A stretch of DNA of 64,000 bases. Source: Williamsia muralis NBRC 105860 (lineage in GTDB: Bacteria > Actinomycetota > Actinomycetes > Mycobacteriales > Mycobacteriaceae). The position numbers were made by a program, and so were the translations under genes. The notes under the pieces were generated by a model, which made no database searches, was not told the DNA's origin, and saw nothing but the letters and a program-made list of their open reading frames with translations. This document shows, in pieces, positions 7,738 to 15,781 of this stretch; positions within the stretch are counted from its first letter, which is position 1; each line of letters opens with the position of its first letter. The stretch spans positions 62,001 through 126,000 of the forward strand of contig NZ_BDAP01000006.1 of NCBI RefSeq assembly GCF_001598915.1, read 5' to 3'.

Positions 7738-8067
7738 ATGTCCCGCGCCTACGACTACCTATTCGCCATCCACGTCTTGAAAAACGAATTTGGGGTCGAC
7801 TTCGCTCTCGTCAACACGGGTGGGGGATGCATGGCGTTGGAAGGCGTCCTGGAGACAGGCCACAGTGTGCTAGTAACCGACTATGCCAACGACCTGGCCG
7901 ATGATCCCGAAATGCGAGAGGGCTGGCAGGTAGGCATCTATACAAGGGAATCAGACTATCCGGGGGATGCGGATGCGTGTGTGGCCGTCGTGGGTGCCGA
8001 AGATCCATCTGTTGAGGCGCTCGTCGACTGTTTCACGCAGGCGCTGCGAGAGGCAGTGTCGTCATGA
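7738..8067 (+). CDS. Small hypothetical protein
   Basis: 109 aa from ATG 7738, chosen for the strong AGGAGG at 7725-7730 (7-nt spacing); the frame is open further upstream but without a ribosome site. It is an acidic soluble protein with FGVDFALVNTGGG, a run of Asp/Glu in the middle and a C-terminal helix (VEALVDCFTQALREAV). It resembles small proteins carried by actinobacteriophages and plasmids, but I cannot name a family. It lies opposite in strand between the methyltransferase and the NgoMIV-type gene, so it is not an evident part of either. The upstream 183 bp (7555-7737) hold no other supported feature. Confidence 0.6.
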   Translation: MSRAYDYLFAIHVLKNEFGVDFALVNTGGGCMALEGVLETGHSVLVTDYANDLADDPEMREGWQVGIYTRESDYPGDADACVAVVGAEDPSVEALVDCFTQALREAVSS

Positions 8068-8114
8068 TGGGTTCTAGAAGAGACTAGATCTCAGCAGAAC
8101 ACGGCGCAGGGTTA

Positions 8115-8894
8115 CTACCAGTCCACAAGGGACTGAGCCATGACTGCGTAGTCACGAAGGCGTCCCTGGCCAGTAACTTCGTCCCATGCGGCCTGCTGTC
8201 CGGGGTTTTTTTCGGCTGCAACCGCTGTCGCGAGTTCGGCGTAGGCAATGTGGTAAGTGACGTCCACCTCACCAGTTCCACGAGCAATCGACGCGAGTCG
8301 TGTTGGCAACGGTTCTGCCGTGATGGTGGCGAGATGCGGCAATCGACCTCTTCGATGACGAATCATGTTGCCGTTCTCGTGTCGGATGTTCTGGACGCGG
8401 TCCGACCGGATAGTCCATTTGCACGCCAGCGCGGCGTGAAGCCAGGGGTGGTCGGTGAGAGTGGGCGTTCCGAAGATGCCTACCAGAACATCTGGGGTGA
8501 TTAGGTAGTCCGTCCCGATGGTCACGCGCAGGTTGGGGTTGTCCTCTATGGCTGCCTGGACACCGGCAAGGTGTTGATACTGCGCGTACTCCATGATGTT
8601 CCGGCCACGACGAACTTGCCAGTCCCGCTTCGGATCGAGCAGCGGAAGCTGGGCTGCGAGTTCTTCGCACACTGCCTGTTCAAGCGGGCCCCCGGGGCTC
8701 GGAGGCGGAGTGGTTGCGGGGCTCAGCATGCTCACGTTGGGGTTAGGGTCGCCCAGTTGATCGAGGATGGTCGCCGCGAGCCGCAAGCTGGTCGCGTTGT
8801 CAACGTCTGCAGAGTTGGGGACCCAGGCCCAGTTAAGCTTGTTCTTTGCACTGCGTTTCCAACCGAGGAGCGTCGGCGCGAATGATGAACCCAC
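8115..8894 (-). CDS. NgoMIV-family type II restriction endonuclease
   Basis: 259 aa from GTG 8894. It has the family's central core: RNIMEYAQYQHLA (about residue 98), DYLITPDVLVGIFG with the metal-binding Asp (about 128), CKWTIRSDRVQN with the catalytic Lys and DNA-contacting Arg/Asp (about 157), then GRLPHLATITAEPLPTRLASIARGTGEVD. NgoMIV is a tetrameric enzyme cutting GCCGGC. The recognition residues (RSDR) are retained, so the same or a close target is likely. Together with the C5 methyltransferase and vsr it makes a complete type II system. The island lacks GCCGGC on reading, which agrees. Start is uncertain: no ribosome site is seen at 8894. Confidence 0.85.
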   Translation of the reverse strand: MGSSFAPTLLGWKRSAKNKLNWAWVPNSADVDNATSLRLAATILDQLGDPNPNVSMLSPATTPPPSPGGPLEQAVCEELAAQLPLLDPKRDWQVRRGRNIMEYAQYQHLAGVQAAIEDNPNLRVTIGTDYLITPDVLVGIFGTPTLTDHPWLHAALACKWTIRSDRVQNIRHENGNMIRHRRGRLPHLATITAEPLPTRLASIARGTGEVDVTYHIAYAELATAVAAEKNPGQQAAWDEVTGQGRLRDYAVMAQSLVDW

Positions 8895-8981
8895 AGGGGG
8901 ACCGTATCGGCGGTCGCTCTGAGATCTTGGGAGGCGCGCACCGTTCAGGGCGTGAATGTGCGCCGGTAGTATTCTCGCGCG

Positions 8982-9227
8982 ATGGATGCTCCGCGTGACG
9001 AAGAATCGACGGTGTGGCTCGAGGACGCCGTAGGGAACGCCATCGGTATTTCGCGATTTGCCGACGGCGATGATCCCCGAGTGCTGCTCACGGTCCCCGC
9101 GCTAGGGCTCAAGCGTGAGATCGACGCTGAGGATGCGTCCAGGCTGATTCAGATGCTCCAGACCGGAATGTCGTTCAGTGAGATCACTGGTGATCGGTCG
9201 TTCCGGCTGGACTTGAACGAGTTGTAG
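8982..9227 (+). CDS. Small hypothetical protein, probably leaderless
   Basis: 81 aa, acidic, with a VWLEDAVGNAIGISRFADGDDPRVLLTVP beta-rich part and a helical C-terminus (ASRLIQMLQTG). No ribosome site precedes ATG 8982, but TAGTAT at 8967-8972, with a weak TTCAGG at 8944-8949 and 17-bp spacing, would start transcription at about the A of the ATG, giving a leaderless message. Its last 44 bp overlap the 3' end of vsr on the other strand. It lies between the restriction nuclease and vsr. A regulator or small immunity factor of the system is possible but no helix-turn-helix is visible. Confidence 0.5.
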   Translation: MDAPRDEESTVWLEDAVGNAIGISRFADGDDPRVLLTVPALGLKREIDAEDASRLIQMLQTGMSFSEITGDRSFRLDLNEL

Positions 9228-9654
9228 GCAGGGGATCAGTCCATCCGCGATGCCGGAGGGCTGCGAGAACCTGTTCGACACAGTTGTCGAAGTCGGCTCT
9301 CAACTCAAAGTCCCAGAACCGTAGAACAGTCCAGCCCAGGTCTCGGAGCGCGTCACTCGCGACGACGTCCCGAGCTTGGGTGCGCGCGATCTTCTCCCGC
9401 CAGTACGCCGTCGCATTCGAGGGGTCGAAGTGGTCAGGGTGCCCGTGCCAGTAGGCACCATCGACGAAGACCGCGACTCTCCATCGCGTGAACGCGACAT
9501 CGGGTTTACCAGGCAGATGGCGGGTGTGGATCCGGTAGCCAGTTGCTCCAGCCGCGCGCAACCCTGCTCGGACAGCTAGTTCAGGTTTCGTGTTCTTAGA
9601 CCGGATTGCGGACATGACGCGCGACCGTCCATCAGGACTGAGGTGATCCGCCAT
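9184..9654 (-). CDS. vsr: Very short patch repair endonuclease (Vsr)
   Basis: 156 aa. Vsr hallmarks in order: LSPDGRSRVMSAIRSKNTKPEL (start), HTRHLPGKPDVAF with the catalytic Asp of LPGKPD, VFVDGAYWHGHP with the zinc/active-site residues, KIARTQARD (usually KIxxNxxRD, here Thr replaces Asn) and WTVLRFWDFEL. Vsr nicks 5' of T in T:G mismatches created by deamination of 5-methylcytosine and so accompanies C5 methyltransferases. The last 20 residues are a Thr/Ser/Pro-rich extension. It is convergent with the 81-aa gene. Transcription probably runs on toward the NgoMIV-type nuclease and the methyltransferase on the same strand. Confidence 0.95.
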   Translation of the reverse strand: MADHLSPDGRSRVMSAIRSKNTKPELAVRAGLRAAGATGYRIHTRHLPGKPDVAFTRWRVAVFVDGAYWHGHPDHFDPSNATAYWREKIARTQARDVVASDALRDLGWTVLRFWDFELRADFDNCVEQVLAALRHRGWTDPLPTTRSSPAGTTDHQ

Positions 9655-9799
9655 GTCGTCAATCTTGTGTGGGCACGATGGCAGTCGCAGACTCGGGTTG
9701 ATCGTTCACCTCGACCAGTTCGAGTTCCCAACGCACCATGTGCAGCGCGGCCTGTATCGCGTCGGTTGCGACCTTTGGGAGATGATCCATTCTGGTTAG
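9653..9799 (+). CDS. Possible 48-aa protein overlapping the vsr start
   Basis: ATG 9653 to TAG 9799, preceded by GAGGTGATC (9640-9648), a nine-base match to the 16S anti-Shine-Dalgarno. The predicted peptide has an aromatic, histidine-containing core (VHLDQFEFPTHHVQRGLYRVGCDLWEMIHSG region). Caution: the same nine bases encode Asp-His-Leu of Vsr on the other strand, so the apparent ribosome site may be coincidence. It may also be the end of a decayed gene. No family is recognised. Confidence 0.25.
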   Translation: MSSILCGHDGSRRLGLIVHLDQFEFPTHHVQRGLYRVGCDLWEMIHSG

Positions 9800-9951
9800 A
9801 CGTCGAAGTTGTGCCCGGAGTTCCGGACGAGCAGATTCCGCGGCTTAGAACGCGGACTCACCCGTCTAGACAAGAATTGAATCACCCGCGCGGGCCGTCG
9901 ACGACGGCCAGGATCGCAACTCGCAGTTGGCCTTGAACTACTCTGCCAGTC

Positions 9952-10761
9952 ATGTCGCGCCCGATTGGTGTTGCCCGGTCCGAGTGGGAAGGTCTGCTGC
10001 CCAAGCGTAAGGAGCCATCGGCGGTTCCAGTGGTGGTTCTCTTGGGACCCGTTGGAGCAACCCAGGCAGCACCGGTGCGGGTAACTGCCGATGACGGTTT
10101 CGACTACTTCATCAAGGTGCAGGACATCTTTACCTCTGTCAGAGATCGGATGTCGGTAGCTACCGAAATGCTCGTCGCTCGATTCGGTTCTGTGATCGGT
10201 GCGCCGACGTGCGACGCCGCCATCATCAGGATTCCCGACGAGCTACATGGGGAGGAGCTTAGGCCCGGGATTAAGCTCGATTCGAGCTACGCCCACGGTA
10301 GCCGTGCGCTCGATCATTGCGTAGAGGGCCGAGACGGGCTGCAAAGCCGAACGCGGAACAGCAACCGCCAGCGGCACGTCGGTGTTTTCGCAATTTACGA
10401 CCTGTTCTACGGGTCGGATCCGCAGTGGCTGTACGACACGGACAACGACCGAAGCACGTATTCGCACGATCACGGACTCTATCTGCCGCCCGCCATGAAC
10501 GCCGGGTGGACGGACCAGGACCTTCAGCGCGAAGTCGGGACGCCTCGGTTGTTGCCCGTTCCGGCGCACGGACTTGACCAGGCCGAACTAGAGAGGGTCG
10601 CAGCAGCACTTAGGGAGCTTTCGAGAGCGCAGATCTTGTCCGTCCTAGCGGAAGTGCCACAAAGTTGGAATGTCGCGGATACTGACCTTGAGGCACTCGG
10701 CTGGTTTCTAGAACAGCGTGCGCCTGCGGTAGCTGGTCGACTTGATCGCCTGAGGAGTTAG
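9952..10761 (+). CDS. HipA-like kinase-fold protein (HipA_2 type)
   Basis: 269 aa from ATG 9952. It has no ribosome site; TACTCT at 9939-9944 could be a -10 giving a leaderless message. The N-terminal lobe has FDYFIKVQ (lysine strand) and an EMLVARFGSVIGAPTCD helix. The middle has VFAIYDLFYGSDPQWLYDTDNDRSTYSHDHGLYLPP, the catalytic/metal-binding segment of the HipA_2 family (Asp-Asn-Asp and Asp-His-Gly). The C-terminus is helical. HipA_2 proteins are nearly always followed by a DUF3037 gene, as here (7-bp gap). The pair resembles a toxin-antitoxin or defence unit; the kinase target is unknown. It is short for HipA (about 430 aa), typical for HipA_2. Confidence 0.75.
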   Translation: MSRPIGVARSEWEGLLPKRKEPSAVPVVVLLGPVGATQAAPVRVTADDGFDYFIKVQDIFTSVRDRMSVATEMLVARFGSVIGAPTCDAAIIRIPDELHGEELRPGIKLDSSYAHGSRALDHCVEGRDGLQSRTRNSNRQRHVGVFAIYDLFYGSDPQWLYDTDNDRSTYSHDHGLYLPPAMNAGWTDQDLQREVGTPRLLPVPAHGLDQAELERVAAALRELSRAQILSVLAEVPQSWNVADTDLEALGWFLEQRAPAVAGRLDRLRS

Positions 10762-10768
10762 GAATCGT

Positions 10769-11617
10769 ATGCCAAGGTACGAGTACGCCGTGGTCAGGTG
10801 CGTTCCCGAGCCGAGGACCGGCGAGTTCGTAAACGTGGGTGCGGTCGCGGGCTCCGCAGAAGAAGGCGACTGGGACGTGCGCCAGATTCAGAACCCTCGG
10901 AGAGCTGCGAAACTCTGCTCGGCAGAACAACTAGCCGTCGTCGCCGAGTTCATAGCTCAACTGAGTAGCGACATCGAAGAGTCATCCGAGTCGCTAATCG
11001 AGCTGCCCACTGACTGGCTTAGCAGTCTGCGGGCAGAGCGTCGAAATATTATTCAATTGAGCGAACCTGGGGTTGCAGTAGCCGACAGCGCGGCCAGCGT
11101 TCTTGATGTGGTTTTCAAGCGCCTGCTCGTAGACATCGAAGCCACGACACGCAACAGCATCAGTAAGCGAACGCTGCTGGCGCACCTTCGTAGGTCATTC
11201 GGTTCATTCGTGCCTGGGATCCACGTCGTCGAACGTCCAGACCTCGTAGTGGGCGACCGGATCAGAACACGCGTCGACTTTGCGGTCGGCAATACGCCGG
11301 AGTTGCTGACACAAGCGTGGAGCTTCCAGCGAGACAACGTTGGCGAGGTGGTCAGCGACGTCAAAGCCTGGGGGTACGCGATGGACAGGTTCAGGTCCGG
11401 TCGACAGGGGGCAATCCTGGTTCCTCCGGGCGAGGCGCAGGGATTTAGCGTTGAACCCGACATCGATGTTCAAGTGTTGTTCGCGAAACCTCAGACCGAT
11501 AGGCAGGTTGAAGCCTTCGAGGAGGCCGCAGAAGTGTTCACCCAGCTGGGCGTCGGTTACACGAGTAACGAACAGCAGCTCGCTGACCACGCGAGAAGGC
11601 TAGTCGGTGCCGCTTAG
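10769..11617 (+). CDS. DUF3037 protein, partner of the HipA-like kinase
   Basis: 282 aa. The N-terminus YEYAVVRCVPEPRTGEFVNVGAVAGSAE is the diagnostic DUF3037 strand-helix signature. The chain continues with long helices (about 45-160) and a beta-rich C-terminus containing FAVGN ... AWSFQRDN, which resembles the DUF3037 C-terminal extension. It is soluble, without membrane helices. Expressed from the same message as the HipA-like gene 7 bp upstream, it is the last gene of the island, 190 bp before the eccC4 junction. The role is unknown; a regulatory or antitoxin partner is the usual guess from the conserved pairing. Confidence 0.8.
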   Translation: MPRYEYAVVRCVPEPRTGEFVNVGAVAGSAEEGDWDVRQIQNPRRAAKLCSAEQLAVVAEFIAQLSSDIEESSESLIELPTDWLSSLRAERRNIIQLSEPGVAVADSAASVLDVVFKRLLVDIEATTRNSISKRTLLAHLRRSFGSFVPGIHVVERPDLVVGDRIRTRVDFAVGNTPELLTQAWSFQRDNVGEVVSDVKAWGYAMDRFRSGRQGAILVPPGEAQGFSVEPDIDVQVLFAKPQTDRQVEAFEEAAEVFTQLGVGYTSNEQQLADHARRLVGAA

Positions 11618-11681
11618 TCCGCGCACTTAGGTTATCGCTGCGCTGGATAGCGACGGCTGCGGACGCCTCTGTCTTGATCAG

Positions 11682-11754
11682 CAGGCCAGCCGTGGCGGTC
11701 TGCTTATTTTAGGGGAAGGCCCGCAGGTGACGCCGCCTGAGCCACGGCTGCACC
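11682..11754. repeat. Inverted repeat near the right end of the island
   Basis: CAGCCGTGGC at 11,687-11,696 is perfectly complementary to GCCACGGCTG at 11,741-11,750, and CAGG/CCTG outside extends it with a small bulge. The 44-nt loop has no T-run, so it is not a standard terminator. Its position about 60 bp from the eccC4 junction would suit an integrase or excisionase arm site. Confidence 0.45.
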
Positions 11755-11796
11755 TGTTGCCGAAGAAGCTGCTGCGTCCGAGTTCATTGGTGTCTT

Positions 11797-11826
11797 TAGC
11801 AAGTATCAGGTAAATCGGAGTTCCTG
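11797..11826. mobile_element. Right attachment junction inside eccC4 Walker A codons
   Basis: In the eccC4 frame, TAG (11,797-11,799) is followed by Gln-Val-Ser-Gly-Lys-Ser-Glu-Phe-Leu-Arg, so the chromosomal sequence is intact from the Gly-Lys-Ser of the P-loop (11,809-11,817). The native protein family reads Gly-Ala-Thr-Gly-Ser-Gly-Lys-Ser-Glu-Phe, so the crossover lies at or just left of 11,809. Confidence 0.7.
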
Positions 11827-14340
11827 CGTACTCTGGTGCTCTCGCTCGTCAGCTCCCATTCGCCTGAGGCACTCAATCTCGTCCTGGTCGACTTCAAGGG
11901 TGGGGCAACGTTTCTGGGCCTCGACTCGTGCCCGCATGTGGCAGCCGTCATCACCAACCTCGAAGAAGAGTTGTCGATGGTCGACCGGATGCGCGACGCG
12001 TTGTCGGGGGAGATGAACCGGCGTCAGGAGGTGCTTCGCGCGGCGGGGAACTTCGCGAACGTGGGGGAGTACGAACGTGCGCGCGCCGCGGGTGCGCCGT
12101 TGGAACCGCTCCCGGCGTTGTTCATCGTCGTCGACGAGTTCTCCGAACTGCTCGCGCAGAAGCCGGATTTCGCGGACCTGTTCGTGGCCATCGGACGACT
12201 GGGCCGGTCGCTGCACATCCATCTGCTCCTTGCTTCGCAAAGGCTCGAAGAAGGAAAGATGCGAGGCCTGGACAGTCATCTGTCCTACCGCATCGGACTG
12301 AAAACCTTTTCCGCCAACGAGTCCCGATCAGTACTCGGTGTACCCGATGCCTATCACCTGCCCAACGTGCCGGGATCGGGCTACCTCAAATGTGATTCGG
12401 CGGAACCGATTCGATTCAACACGTGTTACGTGTCGGGTCCGTACTCGCCGCCGGTCGCGGCGGGCGCCGAGCACACCGCGTCGTCGGGCGGCCCGGTGGG
12501 CCTGAAGATGTTCACCGCCGGCCCTGTGCCACTCGACCCCATCGTGCCCCCGGCTGCGGCCGAGGTGGCCGGCCCCGACCCTGCCGGTGATCCGGAACCG
12601 CCCGCACCGAATTCCAGAACGCTGCTCGAGATCGTGGTGGACCGCATCGCCGGGCAGGGACGTCCGGCGCATGAGGTGTGGCTGCCGCCATTGGGTCAAC
12701 CGCCGACCATCGACATGCTGGCCCCGCACTGGCGGACCCCGCAGATCGGTCGGCTGGTGTTCCCGATCGGCATCGTGGACCGCCCGTACGACCAGCGGCG
12801 CGACGTTCTCACCGTCGATGTCGCCGGATCGCGCGGCAACGTGGCGATCGTCGGTGGACCACAATCGGGTAAGTCGAATGCGGTGCGCGCGTTGATCGTT
12901 GCGGCGGCTGCCACCCACAGTCCGGCGCAGGTCCAGTTCTATTGCCTCGACTTCGGCGGCGGCAGTCTGGCCGGGATCGCCGGCCTGCCGCATGTCGGAT
13001 CGGTTGCGAGCCGCTCGGACATGGATGCCGTGCGGCGGACGGTGGCCGAGGTCGCAACGGTGATACGGCAGCGGGAACTGCGCTTTGCCGAACTCGGCAT
13101 CGAGTCGATGCGCGACTATCGCCAACGCCGCCTTGCCGGTGACGCATCGGTGCAGGCGGATGTCTTCGGTGACCTTTTCCTGGTCGTCGACGGCTATTCG
13201 GTGATCCGCGGCGAGTTCGACTTCCTCGACGAGCAGATCAACACCATTGTGGCGCAGGGGCTCTCGTATGGGGTCCACGTAGTGCTCACCGCTGCCCGCT
13301 GGGCCGAGATCAGGCCGGCCGTCAAAGACCTCATCGGCAGCCGCCTCGAACTGAGACTCGGCGACCCACTCGACTCGGAGATGGGCCGCAAGGTCGCCGG
13401 ACTCGTGCCCGAGGGCAGGCCCGGGCGTGGTCTGACCGCCGAGCACCTGCACATGCTGATCGCTCTGCCGCGCACGGATTCCGACACCTCGCTCGATTCA
13501 CTGAGTGCGGCCGTGGCGCAGACGGTGCAGCAGCTGGTGGCCGTCTACCCCGGTCAGCAGGCCATGCCGGTCCGCAAACTCGCCGCTCATCTGGAACGGT
13601 CCGAGGTGGTGGCACGGGTTCACGACGCCGGGATCGAGCTGACGGCCGGTGAAGTCGCGATCGGTGTCGGCGAAGCCGAGTTGGCCCCGGTCATCCTGGA
13701 CTTCCGGGTTCAACCACACTTTCTGGTCTTCGCCGACGTGGAGCACGGGAAGACCACGCTGCTACGCAACATCGTCGCTGGTCTGGTCGAGAACAGCACG
13801 GCGACGCAGACGAAAATCGTCCTGGTCGACTATCGGCGCACCATGCTCGGTGTGATCGACACCGATCACCTCGCCGGGTATGCGAGTTCGGCCCAGACCC
13901 TCACCCCGATGGTGAACGAGTTGGTGGCGTTCTTCACCGCCCGGATCCCCGGGGAGAACGTCACCCAGCAGCAACTCCGTGACCGCAACTGGTGGTCGGG
14001 GCCGGACGTGTACATCATCGTCGACGACTACGACATGGTGGCCACCGGAAGCGGAAACCCGTTGAGCCCGTTGCTCGACCTGCTGGCCCAGGCCCGCGAC
14101 ATCGGCCTGCACCTCATCGTCGCGCGCCGTTCTGGCGGCGCCGGACGAGCTCTGTTCGATCCGATCATCGGGCGTCTCAAAGACCTGTCCACCGATGGGC
14201 TGCTGATGAGCGGTGACCGCGACGAGGGGTACCTGCTGGGCCGGGTGCGGTTGCAGCGCCTGGTACCGGGTCGGGGAGAACTGGTGTCCAGATCGCGACC
14301 GCAGGAAATGATCCAGGTCGCCCACATGCCGCCGTTGTGA
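11800..14340 (+). pseudogene. eccC4: EccC4 (ESX-4 FtsK/SpoIIIE-type ATPase), 5' part removed by the island
   Basis: About 846 codons remain of a protein usually near 1,240-1,350 aa. The reading frame begins at the P-loop of ATPase domain 1 (GKSEFLRTLVLSLVSSHSP, then Walker B-like LVLVDFKGGATF and VVDEFSELL). Domain 2 follows with Walker A GGPQSGKSNAVRAL (12,851-12,885) and Walker B LFLVVDGY, then domain 3 with VEHGKTTLLRNI (13,738-13,770) and VYIIVDDYDM. The N-terminal membrane anchor and the start are absent. EccC is the motor of type VII secretion, so ESX-4 cannot work in this configuration unless the island excises. A truncated protein from GTG 11,836 could be made but has no ribosome site. 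The next gene overlaps by TGATG. Confidence 0.85.
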
Positions 14341-15587
14341 TGACACCCGACGTGAGAGACAAAGAGCCCGCGGCGTCGCCGACGGTCCGACCGATACGGA
14401 TGGTGGTCGCCGACATCGCCTATGACGACGTGGTGGTTGCCGGGCGTGAACCCTGCTCCGTCAAAGCCCTTGTCCGCGGCATCAACGGATCGTCGGTGGC
14501 CGTCGACGGGGTGAGGATTTCTACCGCGGCGGCATGGTCAGAGGTGTTCGCCCGAGCGCTCGAAGGCCTCGGGGCCGTGGAGCTGGCACACCCGACGACA
14601 TGGGGTGTCCGACGGACCGAGATCTTGCGGCAGGCGGCGCAACCCCACTGTGGCCATCTGGTGCTGACACCGCGTGCTTCGGTCATCGCCGAATCGCATC
14701 TGGGATCTTCCACGCAGCGGGCACTGGTGATCGAGGTCCACTCCCGGATCGACATCCATGAGATGGATCGGTCAGCCGGCAGCTGGACCGTTGTCGGGAC
14801 CTCGGTGGCCACTGCCGAGACGGTTGCTCTTCGACTGGGTGACATCGTCGACAACCGCGTCGAGGCAATCCTCGTCGATGGCACCGACCCAGCGGCAGTT
14901 GCGGAGGTTCTGCGGTGTTGCGAAGTCCACACAGTGGTCGGTCGGGTCGCGGCAGTGCAGCGATCACTGATCCACCGCTTCGGTGGCGCCGCATTGCCGG
15001 TGGACGAGGGCATTCGCGAACCGCCGACCGATGGCCGGACGCCGGTGCGCCGACGAGTCGCCGGGGCCGTGGCAGCGACCGCGGCTGTGGTGATCGCAGT
15101 GGTGGTGATCGCGTTGATGGTCGACAACGGACGCGCCGGTGTGCCGCCGCCTGCGGACCGCGAGGCCCAGCTCGGGCGCGTCGCCGTGACCGTGCCCGTC
15201 GAGTGGCGCGAGAGCTCGGAGCCAGCAGCCGAAGGTGTTGTGTCCCGCACCACCTTCGCTGCACCCGGCGACGACCGGCGGATCATCGTCTTGCAGAACA
15301 CGGTGCGCAACACGTCGACCCTGGCCTCGGTGGCGGGCAGCCTGCGCAATCGCATCGGGCAGCGCGGCGACGACGTCGTCCAGGAGTTCTCAGCCAGCAC
15401 GCGTTACGCAGGCCGGGAGGTGATCAGCTACCGCGAGGTGCCCGTCTCCGGAGGGCCGATCAGGTGGTACTTGCTGGTGTCGGCGGGGTTGCAGGTGAGT
15501 GTGGGATGTCAGGGCGGATCCGCAGGTGAGACGATCGACGAGCAGTGCCGGGTCGCGGTGGGTGCGGTGCGGATAGGAGCGCCATGA
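14340..15587 (+). CDS. Type VII secretion-associated protein (Rv3446c-like)
   Basis: 415 aa from ATG 14,340, overlapping the eccC4 stop as TGATG and therefore coupled to it. The first 235 residues form a Thr/Ala/Val-rich actin/FtsA-like or unknown cytoplasmic domain. A single hydrophobic helix follows near 245-265 (AVAATAAVVIAVVVIALMV). A C-terminal extracytoplasmic domain holds two Cys (CQGGSAGETIDEQC) typical of the TIGR03931 secretion-associated family. In M. tuberculosis Rv3446c occupies the same place after eccC4. Unlike that genome, no esxU/esxT pair follows before rplM. With eccC4 cut upstream its expression may be reduced or driven from the island. Confidence 0.75.
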   Translation: MTPDVRDKEPAASPTVRPIRMVVADIAYDDVVVAGREPCSVKALVRGINGSSVAVDGVRISTAAAWSEVFARALEGLGAVELAHPTTWGVRRTEILRQAAQPHCGHLVLTPRASVIAESHLGSSTQRALVIEVHSRIDIHEMDRSAGSWTVVGTSVATAETVALRLGDIVDNRVEAILVDGTDPAAVAEVLRCCEVHTVVGRVAAVQRSLIHRFGGAALPVDEGIREPPTDGRTPVRRRVAGAVAATAAVVIAVVVIALMVDNGRAGVPPPADREAQLGRVAVTVPVEWRESSEPAAEGVVSRTTFAAPGDDRRIIVLQNTVRNTSTLASVAGSLRNRIGQRGDDVVQEFSASTRYAGREVISYREVPVSGGPIRWYLLVSAGLQVSVGCQGGSAGETIDEQCRVAVGAVRIGAP

Positions 15588-15657
15588 CGTTCGAGTCCGC
15601 CGCACGGCCGGCGCCGGTCTGCGGCGTTTTGACCTGTCGACTGCCCGGCCGGTACTG

Positions 15658-15686
15658 TTGACCGTTGGTGCGCGACCGCCTGTAGC
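15658..15686 (+). promoter_or_regulatory. Promoter of rplM-rpsI
   Basis: TTGACC at 15,658-15,663, 17-bp spacer, TGTAGC at 15,681-15,686. It lies 95 bp before the rplM GTG in a gene-free stretch. Confidence 0.55.
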
Positions 15687-15781
15687 CAGGTGTAGTCGAG
15701 GCCCGGGTCCCCACTGGTCGCCGGGAACTACCTCTGCCGTGTTCCAGACCAGCTCCAGTTCACCAGACATGAGGACTATCT

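Larger units (their letters stand above)
1..11814. mobile_element. Right-hand part of an integrated genomic island
   Basis: This stretch differs from the rest of the window. It is visibly less GC-rich, has mixed gene orientation, and carries restriction, HNH, HEPN, Vsr, HipA-like and serine-recombinase genes with no housekeeping genes. Its right edge is sharp: eccC4 coding resumes at the codons for Gly-Lys-Ser-Glu-Phe of the first Walker A motif (from about 11,809), while the same frame is closed by TAG at 11,797-11,799. No large integrase, phage structural or conjugation gene is visible, so the integrase and the left attachment site are probably left of position 1. It could be an integrative element, a phage satellite or a degraded prophage. 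The right boundary is accurate to about 15 bp; the left one is unknown. Confidence 0.75.

Noticed and set aside
7569-7904. 111-codon + strand frame before the 109-aa gene
   Set aside because: It overlaps the better-supported gene with AGGAGG at 7725 and gives a basic, low-complexity protein without motif.
9643-9936. 97-codon + strand frame between vsr and the HipA-like gene
   Set aside because: Composition is Arg/Pro-rich, as expected from reading GC-rich DNA out of frame, and no suitable start is seen; only the shorter frame at 9653 is kept, with low confidence.
11836-14340. Treating the eccC4 remnant as a natural EccCb-type two-domain gene
   Set aside because: EccCb proteins begin between ATPase domains, whereas here the frame enters inside the first Walker A motif and the upstream bases are island sequence.
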